Positions 16,700-25,352 are shown, counted from the first letter of the stretch. The stretch: 52,000 nucleotides of DNA from Corallococcus sp. AS-1-6 (GCF_020037015.1 NZ_JAIQDE010000007.1:307886-359885), one strand, 5' to 3'. Notes: generated from the letters alone by a model not told the origin. Translations and numbers: made by a program.

Positions 16700-17443
16700 A
16701 TGCCAAGATCCAAGACTGCATCGAAGCGCACCGCTCCTCGCGGACGAGCCCCTGTCCCGACCCCACTGACCGTGCCAGCCGACGAACCGGCATCGCGCGG
16801 CGACAAGCGGAGGAGGGAGACGCGTGAGCGCTTGCTGAAGGCGGCCTTCCGGCTGTTCGCCGAGCGTGGTGCCGACGCTGTGCCAATCAACGAGATTACC
16901 GACGCGGCGGATGTCGGCTTCGGGTCTTTCTACAACCACTTCCCGTCGAAGGAGGCGATCCACGAAGCGGTCCTCACCCAGGTCTTCGACGCGTTCGGTG
17001 ATGCCCTCGAGCGGCTGGCAGCCGGCATCGAGGACCCGGCAGAAGTCATCGCGGTGAGCGTCCGCCACGCGCTACAGCGTGCGCAGCGTGAGCCCCTCTG
17101 GGGCAAGCTTCTCGTCCGCGAGAGCTACCAGGGGCAGGTCCTCGCGCGTGGACTCGGGCCTCGACTCCTGCGTGACATTGGGCGAGGGATGGCGAGCGGG
17201 CGCTTTTCCACGCCTGATCCGCTTGTCAGCTTCATCGTTGTTGGATCCAGTGTCCTGGGTGCCGTCACCGCGCTGTTGCTTCCCCCCGAAGCGGCCCGTC
17301 TTGCCGAGGCGGCGAGCCTTGATACGCGGACAGGCGACCTGGATGTTCGCACAGCCGCCGCTGCGCTCCATGTGCTTGGACTGACCCGTTCAGAGGCTGA
17401 ACGGGTCGCGCGCCGTCCACTGCCTGTCGTCGAGTTCCCTTGA
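16700..17443 (+). CDS. TetR family transcriptional regulator
   Basis: 247 residues from ATG 16700. A basic, Pro-rich tail of about 35 residues precedes the DNA-binding domain, whose helix-turn-helix runs through LLKAAFRLFAERGADAVPI and ends in FGSFYNHFPSKEAI, the TetR signature. The C-terminal ligand-binding half has no recognisable specificity. It is divergent from the four-gene aromatic catabolic operon, with 48 bases to the operon's upstream ATG, and probably represses it until an aromatic substrate or ring-cleavage product binds. Its GC content is lower than that of the genes beyond 17.5 kb. Confidence 0.88.
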   Translation: MPRSKTASKRTAPRGRAPVPTPLTVPADEPASRGDKRRRETRERLLKAAFRLFAERGADAVPINEITDAADVGFGSFYNHFPSKEAIHEAVLTQVFDAFGDALERLAAGIEDPAEVIAVSVRHALQRAQREPLWGKLLVRESYQGQVLARGLGPRLLRDIGRGMASGRFSTPDPLVSFIVVGSSVLGAVTALLLPPEAARLAEAASLDTRTGDLDVRTAAAALHVLGLTRSEAERVARRPLPVVEFP

Positions 17444-17476
17444 TGGTTGTTGGACGCTCAGGGCGCGAAGCCCGTT

Positions 17477-18025
17477 TCATGCTGGCGCGTCCTGGCGGAC
17501 CACCGCGGGCGCGGGCTCCAGGTCCAGGGGGCGGCCCAGGCAGTCCTGGCCGTCCTCGGGCGCGGAGGTGCTCCGGGGCCGGTACTCCCAGTGCCACGGC
17601 TCCGACTTCACGGTCCGCTGGAAGCCAAAGCGGCACGCGTTTCCCGCGAGCCAGTCATACGTGGGGGAGGCCTCCTCGCTGCCCACCACCAGGTCCACCG
17701 CGAGCCCCCGGTTGTGATTGGAGCGGCCCGGCCGCGCGGCCTTGGGCCCCAGGCCCTTGCGGTAGCGGCGCCACAGGTAGCGCTGCTGCTGATACGAACG
17801 CCACCCGCTCGTGACGAGCAGCGGCTGCCCCGCCGTGCGCGCCTCCTGCGCCATGCGCTCGAACGCGGCCGCCGCGTCGCGGTGCAGCCGGTGGCCGCTG
17901 TGGATCCGCACCAGCCGCGGTGCCTTCGCCTTGGCCCTGCGGACCTTGGCTTCCTTCGCGAACCCGGCGGGGGCCAGCAGACAGACCAGGAGCACGAGGC
18001 CCCAGCGGAGCAGGGGAGAGGACAT
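17477..18025 (-). CDS. D,D-carboxypeptidase, VanY-like (M15B)
   Basis: 182 residues. MSSPLLRWGLVLLVCLLAPA plus GFA forms a clean signal peptide with probable cleavage before KEA. The M15 zinc site is complete: SNHNRGLAVD gives His104 and Asp111, and SEPWHWEY gives the general base Glu142 and ligand His145. TSGWRSY is the typical preceding strand. Such enzymes remove D-Ala from peptidoglycan stem peptides in the periplasm, and related predatory or phage enzymes cleave other stem bonds. It is small for a housekeeping carboxypeptidase and has no membrane anchor, so it may be freely secreted. The neighbours give no more specific role. Confidence 0.85.
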   Translation of the reverse strand: MSSPLLRWGLVLLVCLLAPAGFAKEAKVRRAKAKAPRLVRIHSGHRLHRDAAAAFERMAQEARTAGQPLLVTSGWRSYQQQRYLWRRYRKGLGPKAARPGRSNHNRGLAVDLVVGSEEASPTYDWLAGNACRFGFQRTVKSEPWHWEYRPRSTSAPEDGQDCLGRPLDLEPAPAVVRQDAPA

Positions 18026-18146
18026 TCTTCGGAGGTCCAAGCAGTGGGCGGGGAGTGGAGGCTGCCGCCTTTGTTCCGCCGTGAAAAGCAGGCGGGCTGG
18101 CGAGCGCTTCTCCCTCGTGCCCGGTCGCCCGGACGCTCCGTGAGGA

Positions 18147-18548
18147 CTAGAAGAGCTTGAGCTGTGCGTCGGGTGCGGGCGCGTCCCGGGGCGGCAGCAC
18201 GTTGAAGCCGTGGGCGCGTGCCCAGGCCTCGCTCGGGCCCCTCCAGTGGTGCGCGTCCATGCGCACGTGCCCCGTGTCGTCGAAGGCGACGCCCTCGGCC
18301 TCCAGCAGCTCGCGCTGGCGGTGGCCGGAGGTGCTGATGCCTCCCGTGCGGTTGATGATGCGCTGCCACGGCACCGTCGCGGCTCGCGACCCCAGCGCCG
18401 CCATCGCGTGGCCCACGGCGCGCGCGTCACAGGCCCCGCCGACGATGGTGGCGATGTCTCCGTAGGTGGCCACCTGTCCGGAGGGCACCTGTTCGCAGAC
18501 GCGGTAGATGCGCTCGTACGGGTCCTGCGTGTCGGTGGGGGATGCCAT
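18147..18548 (-). CDS. alkyltransferase-like protein (MGMT family, Cys replaced)
   Basis: 133 residues, equal to the C-terminal DNA-binding domain of O6-alkylguanine-DNA alkyltransferase. VPSGQVATYGDIA opens the domain and ARAVGHAM carries the Arg finger. At the active site the usual PCHRV is PWQRI, so the acceptor Cys is Trp. This is the hallmark of ATL proteins, which flip and bind O6-alkylguanine without repairing it and pass the lesion to nucleotide excision repair. A C-terminal tail of about 30 residues follows. The protein is cytoplasmic. It is transcribed alone or with the patatin gene upstream, though a hairpin separates them. Confidence 0.88.
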   Translation of the reverse strand: MASPTDTQDPYERIYRVCEQVPSGQVATYGDIATIVGGACDARAVGHAMAALGSRAATVPWQRIINRTGGISTSGHRQRELLEAEGVAFDDTGHVRMDAHHWRGPSEAWARAHGFNVLPPRDAPAPDAQLKLF

Positions 18549-18608
18549 CGGGTCTCCGGGCTGGGGCTGCCCGAATCCTACTCATGGCATCCACCGATGC
18601 ACGCGGAA

Positions 18609-18631
18609 CCCGAGGCGTCCGCCGCCTCGGG
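18609..18631 (-). terminator. hairpin just after the patatin gene
   Basis: CCCGAGGCG (18609-18617), a five-base loop and CGCCTCGGG form a perfect nine-pair stem four bases beyond the minus-strand patatin stop. No U-run follows, so intrinsic termination is uncertain, but placement and stem strength fit a transcript 3' end. Confidence 0.5.
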
Positions 18632-18635
18632 GACG

Positions 18636-20243
18636 CTAGGCCGCCACGGCCTGCCGCTCCCGCGACGGAGCGCCGGCTTGATTGAGCACCGCCCACTCCT
18701 GGCGCAGGCGCACGTACAGGGCATTCAACGGCTGGCCCGGCGCTTCGTACTGGCCCACATGGTGCTCCACGATGTGGCGCAGGAGCACGTAGCAGGTGGT
18801 GGCCGCGCCCGCGCCCTCCACGGCGGCGAACTGGGCCGCGTCCGTGAACCAGAGCGTGGTGGGCATCTGGCAGGCCTGCGTGCCCGTCGCCACCAGGTGC
18901 GCACCGGGCTTGAGCCACGGGTGCTTCGCGAACAGGTTGGGCCGGTCCACCGTGAGCGTGGAGATGAGGTTGGAGATGCGCCGGTCCTTGAACCTCGAGT
19001 CCCCGTACACCTGACCGAACACGAGGCCTCGCACCCGCTTCATGAACACCTGGGACGTCAGCGCCAGGAGCGACGTCCCTCGGAGCACCAGCATCTGCGC
19101 GAACTCCGGCACCGTGAGCTTCTTGAAGGATGGCCAGACATCCAGGTCCATCTGCCGCTTCACCAGCGTGATGACATCCGTCAGCCGCGCGCGGACCCAG
19201 ACCAGCGCCGTCGCCACCGACGCCGTCAGCACGCCGGGGATGAGATAGAGGAAGTAGTCCCGAGGCTCCCAGTCGCCGGTGCGAGCGGTCTCGAACCCGC
19301 GCCACGCGAGGATGCCGGCGGAGAGCAGGGCGAGGAAGAAGAGGCCGTAGGCCAACCAGGAGACGCCGTTCAGCGTCACCCAGCCGCGCTTCGTCGGGTT
19401 CTCCGGGACGTTGTACATCTCCGGGCTCTGGACGCTGACGTCGGAGATGAGCAGCGTGGGCGGCGGCTCCGCCCGGTTGTACGCGAGCAGCAGGCTGTCG
19501 ATGCCCTGGTTGTCATAGATGCCGCCGTCCATCAGCGGCAGGCCGCTCTGGAAGCCCGGGCCCAGGGCCGCCAGCGCGGTGTCGAGCGGATAGCCCTGGG
19601 GCCAGTGGAACTGCTGCGGGAACACCAGCGGCTCGAAGCCGCCCGGGAAGCAGGACGACGCGGCGGCGATGTCCGCCAGCCGGACGTGGCTGGCCACCGG
19701 GCGCGGCATCCGGTAGCCGTTGTTGCCCAGGACGATGCTCGGGTTGCCGCTGCGCCGGAAGCGGAAGTCCAGGCCGGTGTGGAACTCGGTGGTGTTGAAG
19801 ATGGCCTCCTGGAGCTGGAGCCCGCCCGCGTCCAGGACCTCACCGAAGCGCCGGTCGCCCAGGAAGTCGGGCCGGGCGTAGACGTCCGCGGCGGACCGGA
19901 TCAGGCTGGCCCACGCGTGGCTGCCGTGGTCCCGGTTGGAGGTCAGCCCGGTCAGGGCCTCCGCGATGACATTCGTCCGCAGCAGATACGCGGAGAACGC
20001 CTCGTGAAACGCCTTGAACGGCTTGCCGTCCAACTGGCTCACCACCCAGGCCATGCCCGTGAGCGTCCCCCCGGACACCGTGGACAGGCCCACCACATCG
20101 GACAGGAGTCCCACGGTGTCGAGGAACCGCAGCGTCCCCAGGTGGAACGCCGCCGCGCGGTAACCCCCACCGGACAGGGACAGCGCGAGCGGTCCGAGCG
20201 GACCGTGTTTCACGGAGACAGGGGCGGTGGTGTCTTGGCTCAT
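18636..20243 (-). CDS. patatin-like phospholipase with two membrane helices
   Basis: 535 residues from ATG 20243. The patatin core fills residues ~17-260: GGGYRAA (25-31) is the oxyanion loop, TVSGGT holds the nucleophile Ser57 (the first position of the usual GxSxG is Thr), and LMDGGIYDN gives Asp239 of the Ser/Asp dyad. Two hydrophobic helices (~293-315 and 330-350) follow, then a C-terminal domain with no family I know. The enzyme would hydrolyse acyl esters of phospholipids at a membrane. The upstream extension to 20348 looks non-coding. It is divergent from a small exported-protein gene pair. Confidence 0.82.
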   Translation of the reverse strand: MSQDTTAPVSVKHGPLGPLALSLSGGGYRAAAFHLGTLRFLDTVGLLSDVVGLSTVSGGTLTGMAWVVSQLDGKPFKAFHEAFSAYLLRTNVIAEALTGLTSNRDHGSHAWASLIRSAADVYARPDFLGDRRFGEVLDAGGLQLQEAIFNTTEFHTGLDFRFRRSGNPSIVLGNNGYRMPRPVASHVRLADIAAASSCFPGGFEPLVFPQQFHWPQGYPLDTALAALGPGFQSGLPLMDGGIYDNQGIDSLLLAYNRAEPPPTLLISDVSVQSPEMYNVPENPTKRGWVTLNGVSWLAYGLFFLALLSAGILAWRGFETARTGDWEPRDYFLYLIPGVLTASVATALVWVRARLTDVITLVKRQMDLDVWPSFKKLTVPEFAQMLVLRGTSLLALTSQVFMKRVRGLVFGQVYGDSRFKDRRISNLISTLTVDRPNLFAKHPWLKPGAHLVATGTQACQMPTTLWFTDAAQFAAVEGAGAATTCYVLLRHIVEHHVGQYEAPGQPLNALYVRLRQEWAVLNQAGAPSRERQAVAA

Positions 20244-20302
20244 GGCGGGATTCGGGGCGCGGCGGGGAGGACGGCGCAAGCTTAGGCCAGAACGGAAGGA
20301 CC

Positions 20303-20695
20303 ATGGCGCTTCGCACGGGACCTGGGCCAGGCTCCCAGCCCATGCCAATTCCTTCCTCGCATCGTCGCAAGGCCGTCTCCACGGCGCTCTTCTGCGCGGG
20401 ACTCGCGCTGGGCTGGCCCCTGTTCGCGGGCGCGAAGCTCCAGGGCGGGGTGTGTGATCCGCTGAATGATGAAGCCGACGGCATCCGGGTGAGGCTCGTG
20501 TCGGCCACCGCGGATGGCGTCTCCATCATCCCCGAGCAGGGCACGGGGCCCATTGGCGCCGTCTACAACGTGTGGGCCGTCCGGCCGGAGGCGGGAGCGA
20601 CCGGCGACTTCGCCAGGGCCATGCTCTTCGAAGCCGAGCCGACGGAGGGCACGGGCGAGCTCTACCGGAACCTCGACCTCCAGAGGCAGCCATGA
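20303..20695 (+). CDS. small exported hypothetical protein
   Basis: 130 residues from ATG 20303, where GGAAGGA sits very close to the start; ATG 20342 is an alternative. A hydrophobic stretch (ALFCAGLALGWPLFAGA) preceded by Arg/Lys looks like a signal peptide. The mature part is about 85 residues, begins GGVCDPLNDEADGIRVRLVS and shows no family I recognise. Its stop overlaps the start of the next gene (ATGA at 20692-20695), so the two are probably translated together and may work together outside the cytoplasm. Confidence 0.55.
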   Translation: MALRTGPGPGSQPMPIPSSHRRKAVSTALFCAGLALGWPLFAGAKLQGGVCDPLNDEADGIRVRLVSATADGVSIIPEQGTGPIGAVYNVWAVRPEAGATGDFARAMLFEAEPTEGTGELYRNLDLQRQP

Positions 20696-20958
20696 GGAAG
20701 CTGGGCATCGTGCTCGCGGGCATGCTGACGAGCGCCCTGGCCTCGTCGCTGTTGACGGCCTGCTGTCCGGATCGCCCCCCGCGCGTGGTCTTCAAGCTCC
20801 CCTTCGGGAACTACGGGGTGACGACCCCCACGGCGGACACGAACTATCGCCTCTTCCTCTCCGAGGACGGCGTCACCGTGGTGGAGACCTTCGAGCGCGG
20901 GGGCAAGGCCTACCGGCAGGAGTACCGGGTGACGGAGCGGACGGAGACCGACACCTGA
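20692..20958 (+). CDS. small hypothetical lipoprotein
   Basis: 88 residues. The signal peptide ends in SLLTAC, a good lipobox, and a second Cys follows at once. The mature protein is about 65 residues, with YRLFLSEDGVTVVETFERGG and an acidic/basic tail, probably all beta. Function is unknown. It is coupled by ATGA overlap to the upstream exported-protein gene and ends just before a strong hairpin shared with the convergent DUF2339 gene. Confidence 0.6.
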   Translation: MRKLGIVLAGMLTSALASSLLTACCPDRPPRVVFKLPFGNYGVTTPTADTNYRLFLSEDGVTVVETFERGGKAYRQEYRVTERTETDT

Positions 20959-20963
20959 GCGGC

Positions 20964-21000
20964 CGCGACCGGCCTGGGGCCTTCACCCGCGCCGGTCGCG
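20964..21000. terminator. perfect 10-bp hairpin between convergent genes
   Basis: CGCGACCGGC (20964-20973) pairs with GCCGGTCGCG (20991-21000) across a 17-base loop. It follows the lipoprotein stop by six bases, and the DUF2339 stop lies in the loop. It could serve both directions, though no U-run is present. Confidence 0.5.
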
Positions 21001-22614
21001 CAGCCGCGTGTAGGTGTATGAGACGAGCAGCAGCATGACGCCCAGCAGGATGAACGTGACCACCCGCTGATCCGGCGGCAGCTTCGCCACGTCCACCAGC
21101 ACCAGCCGCCCCAGGGCGAGCCCCAGCACCGCCAGCGCGGCCAGCCGGTACCAGCGCTCGCGCACCGCGAAGCCCACGCCGAAGAGGAGGAAGGCGGCGA
21201 TGACCCAACCCAGCGTGACGAGCCCCTCGGGCATCCGCGCGCCCACCAGCGCCACCAGCGCCAGCCCCGCGCCCGCCGCGCAGACGGCGGTGAAGGCCTT
21301 CCGGGCCTCGGGCTCCGGCAGGCCCGCGACGCGCACCGTCCCGCCGCGCTCCACCAGCACGAACGCCACCACCAGCCCGGTGAGCAACGACAGACGCCCC
21401 GGCGTCTGCCATTCACACGCACCCAGCGCCACGTAGAGGATGAGCACGCCCACGCCCCGCAGCACCGGGGACTCCACCCCGCGCGCGGCCAGGCCCGCGG
21501 CCAGCCCCGTCACCGTCCACGCCGCCACCAGCGCGACGTCGTCGTAGTTCGCGGGCATGGCCAGCGCGAGCGTCACCGCCGTCAGCGCCAGGTACGCGTG
21601 CGTCAGCGCGGAGGGCGCGCGCTGGAGCCTCGACACGGCGGCCCCCGCGCCATGCGCCAGCGCGACGACGAGGAGGAAGCCGAAGAGGTGCGAGTCCTGC
21701 TCCTGGGAGACCTCGTACGCGCCCAGCGACGTCAGGCCCGCCCAGTTGAGCAGCGTGAAGGCGAGGCTCGCGCGCACGGGCAGGTCGCGCGGGCGCACGA
21801 GCAGCGCCACGGAGAACAGCAGGAAGTAGAGCGCGAGGAAGCCCAGGCTCAACAGGAGCCGGTCATCCTCGGGCGCGCCCGGCGCCATGTGGCCCGTGCG
21901 CACCGCCCAGACGACGTGCGTGCTGTACACGGCCACCAGGCTGGACAGGGGGACGATGACCCAGCGGTTGCGCACCAGGAAGAACAGCGCGCCCGCCGCC
22001 AGCAGCGTGGTGGACAGCAGCGTGAACGCGGTGATGTCGCTGAGCATCCCCGTGTGCAGCCCCAGGAACAGCGCGATGCCCGCCACCGTCTCCGACTGCA
22101 TCCGGTGCGCGATGGTCACGATGGCCACCACGAACCCCGCGAGCAGCACCAGCGCCAGCACCTCGCTGTCGATGACCCGCACCGCCGGGATGAAGTGCAG
22201 CGCGTAGGTGACGAAGTACGCGAGCGCCAGGCCGCCGCCGAAGACGATGCGCCCGAAGAGCTGATGCCGCCGCGCCAGCCACAACCCGAACGCGCCCAGC
22301 CCCGCGCTGAGCAGGTAGCCCGCGCCCACGCGCGCCAGCACCCCCAGCTCCCCGAAGTGGTACGTGATGAGGTACGCGATGCCGATGATGAGCGCCACGA
22401 TGCCCAGGCGGCTCAACCAGTAGGTGCCGACATGCGCCTCCAGGTCCCGCTGCTCGGGCGCGGCCACCGGGGGCGTGACAGGGGAGGGCGAGGCCACGGG
22501 GCGCGGCGCCTCCCGGGCCTCCAGGCTCGCGAGCCGCGTCTCCAGGGCCGCGACCGTCGCCTCCAGCCGCTTCACCGTGTCCCGCAGGTCCTGCCCGTCA
22601 CCCTCGTCCGCCAT
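20983..22614 (-). CDS. DUF2339 multi-pass membrane protein
   Basis: 543 residues. It opens with a short coiled coil (RDTVKRLEATVAALETRLA), a Pro/Ala linker and then the conserved DUF2339 entry, LEAHVGTYWLSRLGIVALI. The rest is a run of hydrophobic helices (roughly 14 or more), including LIIGIAYLITYHFGELGV and a C-terminal VDVAKLPPDQRVVTFILLG that is typical of the family. It is an inner-membrane protein with no assigned activity. It is shorter than many relatives, which often exceed 800 residues. It is not in an obvious operon. Confidence 0.82.
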   Translation of the reverse strand: MADEGDGQDLRDTVKRLEATVAALETRLASLEAREAPRPVASPSPVTPPVAAPEQRDLEAHVGTYWLSRLGIVALIIGIAYLITYHFGELGVLARVGAGYLLSAGLGAFGLWLARRHQLFGRIVFGGGLALAYFVTYALHFIPAVRVIDSEVLALVLLAGFVVAIVTIAHRMQSETVAGIALFLGLHTGMLSDITAFTLLSTTLLAAGALFFLVRNRWVIVPLSSLVAVYSTHVVWAVRTGHMAPGAPEDDRLLLSLGFLALYFLLFSVALLVRPRDLPVRASLAFTLLNWAGLTSLGAYEVSQEQDSHLFGFLLVVALAHGAGAAVSRLQRAPSALTHAYLALTAVTLALAMPANYDDVALVAAWTVTGLAAGLAARGVESPVLRGVGVLILYVALGACEWQTPGRLSLLTGLVVAFVLVERGGTVRVAGLPEPEARKAFTAVCAAGAGLALVALVGARMPEGLVTLGWVIAAFLLFGVGFAVRERWYRLAALAVLGLALGRLVLVDVAKLPPDQRVVTFILLGVMLLLVSYTYTRLRDRRG

Positions 22615-22669
22615 GGACCTCCCTTGGGCGGAGCTTCAGCGGCTCTGACGCCACGTGCGCGTGGCCGTG

Positions 22670-22694
22670 GCCCCCGGGAAGCGCGCACGGGGGC
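22670..22694 (-). terminator. hairpin downstream of the YebC gene
   Basis: GCCCCCG (22670-22676) and CGGGGGC (22688-22694) form a seven-pair stem with an 11-base loop, 14 bases past the minus-strand yebC-like stop. It is a plausible terminator but lacks a U-run. Confidence 0.4.
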
Positions 22695-22708
22695 TGCGGG
22701 CCGTTGCT

Positions 22709-23437
22709 TCAGGCGAGGTTGTGGAAGACGTGCTGCACGTCGTCGTCCTGCTCCAGCATGTCCACCAGCTTGAGGACCTCCGTGGCCTGCTCCTCGGGCA
22801 GCTCCTTCAGCGTGCCGGGCAGGGGGATGTACTCGGACTGGGTGGACACGGGCGTGATGCCCTTGGCTTCAATCGCCGCCTGGAGCTTGCCGAAGTCCGC
22901 GAACTTGCAGCGCAGGAGCAGTTGCTTCTCGCCCTTCTCGCCGGTCGTCTCGCCCATCTCCTCCAGGCCGTGGTCGATGAGCTCCAGCTCCAGCTCCTCC
23001 TGGTTCACCCCTTCCGCGTCCAGGCGGATGGCGCCCATGTGCTCGAAGAGGCGGGACACGCTGCCCGCCGTGCCCATGCTCCCGCCCAGCTTGGTGAAGG
23101 GGAAGCGGACGTTGGCCACGGTGCGCGTGACGTTGTCCGTGGCCGCCTCCACCAGGATGCCCACGCCGTGCGGCGCGAAGCCTTCGTACAGGAGGATCTG
23201 GTAGTCAGCCTGGTCCTGACCGCTGGCGCGCTTGATGGCGGCGTCCACGTTGGTCTTCGGCATGTTCGCCGCGCGGGCGTTCTGCACGGCCCGGCGCAGC
23301 GCGGGGTTCGATTCGATGTTCGGCCCGCCCGCCTTCACCGCGATCACGATGTCCTTCGTGATGCGCGTGAAGACCTTCGCCATCTTGTTCCAGCGGGCGA
23401 ACATCGTCGCCTTGCGTGTCTCGAAAATGCGTCCCAT
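22709..23437 (-). CDS. YebC/PmpR family protein
   Basis: 242 residues, the usual family length. The start [21 protein letters not shown], with [18 protein letters not shown], belongs to the branch whose members begin MGRxFE rather than [25 protein letters not shown] and [19 protein letters not shown] are the standard family blocks. YebC proteins were annotated as DNA-binding regulators, and more recent work links them to relief of ribosome stalling. The gene is separated from its neighbours by promoter-sized gaps and a downstream hairpin. Confidence 0.92.
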   Translation of the reverse strand: MGRIFETRKATMFARWNKMAKVFTRITKDIVIAVKAGGPNIESNPALRRAVQNARAANMPKTNVDAAIKRASGQDQADYQILLYEGFAPHGVGILVEAATDNVTRTVANVRFPFTKLGGSMGTAGSVSRLFEHMGAIRLDAEGVNQEELELELIDHGLEEMGETTGEKGEKQLLLRCKFADFGKLQAAIEAKGITPVSTQSEYIPLPGTLKELPEEQATEVLKLVDMLEQDDDVQHVFHNLA

Positions 23438-23498
23438 GGTTTCCTCAATATACCGTGGCCCGCTCCGGTGGAGAGGCTTTCGGAAAGGGGCGGGTGTG

Positions 23499-24512
23499 TC
23501 ACCCGCGCGGGAAGCGGCTCGCCAGCGCGTCGGCCAGGGGGCCCGCGCCCGTCCGGAGGGGGTCCACGCAGGGCAGGCCGTGCGCCCGGCCGGTGGCCTC
23601 CAGGAGCGCGCGCGCTTCGGCCTCGCCCAGGTGCTCCGTGTTGATGGCGATGCCCGTGCACTGGATGGCCGGGTTCGTCAGCCGGCCCTCCAGCACCGTG
23701 CGGTCGATGACGTCCTGGATGGACGGCAGCGGGTGTTTCACGCCGCGCATGCGCGTGCGCGTGGGCTCATGGCAGACGATGAACGCGTCCGGCTGCGCGC
23801 CGTGCAGCAGGCCCAGCGTGACGCCCGCGAAGGAGGGGTGGAACAGCGACCCCTGGCCCTCCACCACGTCCCAGTGGTCCGCGTCGTTGGCGGGCGTGAG
23901 CCACTCCGCCGCGCCGGAGACGAAGTCGGACACGACGGCGTCCAGCGCGACGCCGCGCCCGGAGATGAGGATGCCCGTCTGCCCGGTGGCCCGGAAGTCC
24001 GCCTTCCACCCGCGCTGACGCAGCTCCTTCTCCAGCGCCAGCGCCGTGTACTTCTTGCCCACCGCGCAGTCGGTGCCCACGGTCAGCACGCGCAGGCCGG
24101 GACGCTTCGTGCCCTGGCCCGTGGCGAAGTCCCGGTCCGGGAAGCGCACGTCGTGCAGCCTCCGCCCGTGCTTCGCCGCCGCCGCGGCCACGGCGGGGAA
24201 CGAGGACAGCCGCTTGTGCAGCCCGGTGGCCACGTCCAGCCCGGCCTCCAGCGCCCGCGCCAGCGTGTCCACCCACGCGTCCGCCAGCACGCCGCCCGGG
24301 TTCACCACGCCCACCACCAGCGTGCGCGCGCCCTTCGCCTTCGCCTGGGCGAGGTCCATGTCCGGCAGGCCACAGTCCGCCACGCAGCCCGGGAGGCGCA
24401 GTTGACCCACGCACCAGTCGGGCCGCCAGTCCACGATGCCGTGGGCCGTCTTGGCCGCGAGCTGATCCTTCACGTCTCCCAGGAACAGCAGGTAGGGCTT
24501 GTCGATGTCCAC
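23499..24512 (-). CDS. DUF1611 family protein, DgcN-like
   Basis: 337 residues. The N-terminal Rossmann-like part contains [10 protein letters not shown]. The C-terminal part has a P-loop-like [16 protein letters not shown] (Lys in the GKKYT segment), then [15 protein letters not shown] and the [12 protein letters not shown] motif typical of DUF1611. One member, DgcN, has been described as an N-acetyltransferase in D-glutamate catabolism with a partner, DgcA. No DgcA-like gene is adjacent here, so the substrate remains open. The protein is soluble. It is divergent from the lipoprotein gene at 24628. Confidence 0.75.
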   Translation of the reverse strand: MDIDKPYLLFLGDVKDQLAAKTAHGIVDWRPDWCVGQLRLPGCVADCGLPDMDLAQAKAKGARTLVVGVVNPGGVLADAWVDTLARALEAGLDVATGLHKRLSSFPAVAAAAAKHGRRLHDVRFPDRDFATGQGTKRPGLRVLTVGTDCAVGKKYTALALEKELRQRGWKADFRATGQTGILISGRGVALDAVVSDFVSGAAEWLTPANDADHWDVVEGQGSLFHPSFAGVTLGLLHGAQPDAFIVCHEPTRTRMRGVKHPLPSIQDVIDRTVLEGRLTNPAIQCTGIAINTEHLGEAEARALLEATGRAHGLPCVDPLRTGAGPLADALASRFPRG

Positions 24513-24627
24513 GCGCGGTGCCTTAGCACGGCCGAAAAACGGCGTGGAAATGGCGCGGGGGAATAAGCGCGACAGCGGACGTACCAGGGAGGAGCCCGCA
24601 CATGGGCTTCATCTTCCGGAGTCATCC

Positions 24628-25248
24628 ATGCGCTTCATTCCCTCCGCCGCGCTCGTGTTCGCCGCCTCGCTTGTCACCGCCTGTGGTGGCCCGCTCGACG
24701 AGCAGGCCCCTGGCGCGGACGTGGTGGACGAGTCCATCGCCAGCCAGGAGCAGGGCGTCGACGAGTCCTGCGTGGGCTCGACCGTGGTGCTGGCGCAGCC
24801 GGACGGCGCTTCGGTGGCGGCGGTGTTCCCCCACTGCTCGTACGCGGACATCTCCGCGGCCTCCAACGACAGCACGTATGATCAGCCGGCCTGCCCGCAC
24901 CGCTTCGTGACGGAGATCACCGGCCTGAACGGCGGCTATGCCCAGCCGTTCGTGGAGGTCATCCCGGCGTCGAGCAACGTGACGGAGAGCGCCTGCAAGG
25001 GCGTGGCGATCACCGGCGCCGCGTTCGGCTACGCGAACGGCGTCTGGTGGGGGCTGGGCTCGGTGAGCACCACCGGCACCTGGTACCCGGCGGGTCCCTT
25101 CTTCCCGGCGTTCTGCGGGCTGCGCTTCAACATCGGCTCGGGCGGGTCCGGCTACAGCAAGATCCGCGTCACGGGCCTGGGGGCGGCGCTGGGCGTCTTC
25201 AAGACCCGGGTGCGCACGGGCGTTCGCATCGGCAACGGCCCCTGCTAG
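24628..25248 (+). CDS. hypothetical secreted lipoprotein
   Basis: 206 residues from ATG 24628. The signal peptide ends in SLVTAC, a good lipobox, and an acidic, Gln/Glu-rich linker (DEQAPGADVVDES) follows, which is typical of myxobacterial outer-membrane lipoproteins. The mature domain has four or more Cys residues and Gly/Ser/Tyr-rich beta-type sequence (GSGGSGYSKIRVTGLGAALG). I do not recognise the fold. A frame-shifted ORF from 24602 is a shadow. A strong hairpin follows 24 bases after the stop and before the sigma-factor gene. Confidence 0.68.
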   Translation: MRFIPSAALVFAASLVTACGGPLDEQAPGADVVDESIASQEQGVDESCVGSTVVLAQPDGASVAAVFPHCSYADISAASNDSTYDQPACPHRFVTEITGLNGGYAQPFVEVIPASSNVTESACKGVAITGAAFGYANGVWWGLGSVSTTGTWYPAGPFFPAFCGLRFNIGSGGSGYSKIRVTGLGAALGVFKTRVRTGVRIGNGPC

Positions 25249-25272
25249 CCCTCCGGCCTGCCACCCCGGGCG

Positions 25273-25291
25273 TCCCACCTTTCAGGTGGGA
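25273..25291 (+). terminator. perfect 8-bp hairpin before the sigma-factor operon
   Basis: TCCCACCT-TTC-AGGTGGGA, extended outward by GGCG/CGCC with a two-base bulge and further out by CCCTCC/GGAGGG. It most likely ends the lipoprotein transcript. As it precedes an ECF operon it might also act in that operon's leader. There is no U-run. Confidence 0.5.
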
Positions 25292-25352
25292 AGCGCCAGG
25301 GAGGGTGTCGACGGACTTCGCGGGCGGGGCGGCTCCTGCTAGGAACGCCCCC

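Noticed and set aside
22670..22694. Hairpin near yebC as a small RNA or riboswitch
   Set aside because: A single GC stem of seven pairs just after a stop codon is more simply read as a transcript end.
24602..24910. Overlapping ORF starting ATGGGCTTC ahead of the lipoprotein gene
   Set aside because: It is a frame-shifted shadow. The frame from 24628 has a clean lipobox signal peptide and protein-like composition.
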